Source: Flagellimonas okinawensis (GTDB lineage Bacteria > Bacteroidota > Bacteroidia > Flavobacteriales > Flavobacteriaceae). Taken from it: a stretch of 64,000 bases of DNA. Position 1 is the first letter of the stretch, and every line of letters starts with the position of its first letter. Below the pieces are notes generated by a model that made no database searches, was not told where the DNA came from, and saw only the letters and a program-made list of their open reading frames with translations. Shown piece by piece: positions 62,534 to 64,000 of this stretch. A program made the position numbers and the translations under genes. The stretch spans positions 496,001 through 560,000 of the forward strand of contig NZ_JARFVA010000002.1 in assembly GCF_029194005.1 (NCBI RefSeq), read 5' to 3'.

Positions 62534-63889
62534 ATGCTGAATATTTCTTCAAATAACAAATTGAATGAAAAGGTAGACCTGACCGGTTATGAGGCTGGGA
62601 AAAAGGTCTTTCACAAGAGGCACTATAAGCAGTTTAACCGCTTTTTGGCTTCCTTTTCCATCATAGTTCTTTTTATGATGTTCTTACCATGGACACAGAA
62701 TATTTCAGGTAGGGGCTACCTTACCACCCTTACTCCCGACCAACGTCCGCAAACCATACAATCCCCCATTCCAGGAAGGATTGAAAAGTGGTTCGTTAGA
62801 GAAGGGGACTATGTGGAAAAAGGTGATACCATTTTACATATATCCGAGGTTAAGAGTGAATATTTTGACCCAAACCTTGTTGAGCGAACCGGACAGCAGA
62901 TAAAGGCCAAGTCTATGTCCGTGACATCCTATCAAGAAAAGGTGAAAGCCTTGAACCAACAAATATCGGCGCTCAACCAAGAACTTGGTTTAAAATTGGA
63001 GCAGGCCAAGAACAAATTGATGCAGTCCAAACTAAAGGTAAAGAGCGATAGCATTGATTTGGAAGCCGCCAAAACCAATATAACCATAGCCCAACGACAG
63101 TACGACCGTACCGAAAAACTCCAAGAAGAAGGGTTGAAGGCAGTGACAGACCTAGAAGGTAAGCGACTAAAATTACAGGAGACGCAGGCCAAGCTTATAA
63201 GTCAAGAGAACAAATTATTGGCGAGCAAGAACGATGTAATCAATGCCCAGGTTGAGATAAACAGGGTTCAGGCAGAGTACACTGATAAGATATCCAAGGC
63301 AAGAAGTGACCTATATACGGCGCAATCAAACCAGTTTGACTCCGAAGCGCAGGTCACCAAATTGGAAAACCAGTACACCAATTATGAGATTAGGAGCAGT
63401 ATGCTCTATATAAGGGCGCCACAAAGTGGCATCATAAACAAAGCCATTAAATCAGGTATCGGTGAAACTTTTAAGGAAGGTGCCCAATTGGTCGGAATAA
63501 TGCCTTCTGAATACGATATTGCAGTAGAAACCTATGTGGATCCAATCGATCTTCCATTGATCCATTTGGATGAGAAAGTCCGAATCCAGTTCGATGGATG
63601 GCCAGCTATCGTGTTCAGTGGATGGCCGAATGTTTCCTACGGTACTTTTGGGGGCAAAGTGGTCGCCATTGAGACATTTATAAGTCCAAACGGGAAATAC
63701 CGGGTGCTTCTTGCTCCGGATGAAGAAGAAGCTCCATGGCCCAAGGATATTCGAGTAGGTTCAGGTGCAAGCACAATGGCACTTTTGGAAGATGTTCCTA
63801 TTTGGTACGAGCTATGGAGGCAACTAAATGGATTCCCACCCAATTATTATCAACCTCAAAACACAAGCGCAGATGCTACAAAGAAATAG
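62534..63889 (+). CDS. HlyD-family membrane fusion protein
   Basis: A 451-residue periplasmic adaptor with one membrane helix (residues about 37-54, FSIIVLFMMFLPW), a biotinyl-lipoyl-like half (IQSPIPGRIEKWFVREGDYV, GDTILHISEV), a long coiled coil (about 120-275), the second lipoyl half (SSMLYIRAPQSGIINKAI) and a beta-barrel domain. It connects the inner membrane ABC-like protein with the TolC-family pore. It starts six bases after the ABC gene and overlaps the TolC gene by 17 bases. Confidence 0.93.
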   Translation: MLNISSNNKLNEKVDLTGYEAGKKVFHKRHYKQFNRFLASFSIIVLFMMFLPWTQNISGRGYLTTLTPDQRPQTIQSPIPGRIEKWFVREGDYVEKGDTILHISEVKSEYFDPNLVERTGQQIKAKSMSVTSYQEKVKALNQQISALNQELGLKLEQAKNKLMQSKLKVKSDSIDLEAAKTNITIAQRQYDRTEKLQEEGLKAVTDLEGKRLKLQETQAKLISQENKLLASKNDVINAQVEINRVQAEYTDKISKARSDLYTAQSNQFDSEAQVTKLENQYTNYEIRSSMLYIRAPQSGIINKAIKSGIGETFKEGAQLVGIMPSEYDIAVETYVDPIDLPLIHLDEKVRIQFDGWPAIVFSGWPNVSYGTFGGKVVAIETFISPNGKYRVLLAPDEEEAPWPKDIRVGSGASTMALLEDVPIWYELWRQLNGFPPNYYQPQNTSADATKK

Positions 63890-64000
63890 AAGATTACTTT
63901 TATTTTGTACCCTCTTTTTCTTTTCCATAAGCTTCTTTTATGCCCAGCAAGATTCTCTCGTGCTCGGTTTTAAGGAGTATTTGGGCTATGTGAAAAAATA
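63873..64000 (+). CDS. TolC-family outer membrane protein, N-terminal part (runs off right edge)
   Basis: The first 42 codons are seen: MLQRNRRLLLFCTLFFFSIS, a signal peptide ending FFYAQ, then QDSLVLGFKEYLGYVKK, the usual short start of the first TolC helix. It overlaps the HlyD gene by 17 bases, which makes an outer membrane efflux pore the most likely product. The rest lies outside the window, so the assignment rests mainly on position. Confidence 0.75.
   Translation, partial: MLQRNRRLLLFCTLFFFSISFFYAQQDSLVLGFKEYLGYVKK

Overview
The window is a gene-dense stretch of a Flavobacteriaceae (Bacteroidota) chromosome. Support comes from the gliding-motility genes gldE and gldD, five TonB-dependent receptors, promoters of the Bacteroidota TAnnTTTG (-7) type in front of many genes, A-rich start regions without a strong Shine-Dalgarno sequence, an isolated atpD-atpC pair, and families typical of this phylum (DUF4270, DUF4301, DUF3127, the short glycogen-synthase-like protein). 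The genus cannot be fixed from the sequence alone. No IS element, prophage, CRISPR array, rRNA or tRNA was seen. The left edge cuts radA and the right edge cuts a TolC-family gene.

Layout. 0-4.2 kb (minus): radA, an esterase-like protein, a membrane flippase-like protein, panD and panC. 4.2-13.9 kb (plus): short glycogen synthase-like protein, DUF4270 lipoprotein, glmS, an orphan TonB receptor and atpD-atpC split by a palindromic repeat. 13.9-23.2 kb: acetyltransferase and M61 peptidase, a DUF2007 protein, a membrane glycosyltransferase, a MocR-type regulator divergent from a BtuB-like receptor, a cupin protein and recX. 23.2-28.9 kb: rng, a 29-residue basic protein missed by length cut-offs and HU on the minus strand; mutY, ssb, gldE and gldD on the plus strand. 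28.9-35.5 kb: a copper-type TonB receptor with its small CNGKC partner and a neighbouring lipoprotein, then two M16 peptidase subunits. 35.5-44.9 kb: DUF4199, rplU-rpmA, a TPR/LuxR-type regulator, a TonB receptor and a beta-propeller phytase (a phytate-use locus), a D-amino-acid PLP enzyme and DUF3332. 45-50 kb: ahcY, a phosphopantetheinyl transferase, and an overlapping operon of thiamine-binding protein, PnuC-type transporter, P-loop kinase and DUF4301. 50-60 kb: a TPP riboswitch driving a thiamine receptor, an oxidoreductase, a Rieske-like lipoprotein, greA, a HIT protein, a histidine kinase, DUF3127, aat, a DUF2490 protein and tag. 60.1-64 kb: tetR, an ABC transporter, an HlyD adaptor and a TolC gene.

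The most unusual items are these: the ABC transporter at the right end, whose nucleotide-binding domain has lost every catalytic motif although the export operon is intact; a receptor with the C-xxx-M and H-x-M copper signature, preceded by a CRP/FNR-like palindrome; a MocR regulator whose PLP lysine is replaced by glutamine; a predicted kinase/nucleotidyltransferase pair next to a PnuC-type transporter beside thiamine genes; and several RNA-level structures (a hairpin repeat inside atpDC, two hairpins before rng, a terminator-like hairpin at the start of the greA transcript). Function statements rest on motif reading by eye; no database search was run.
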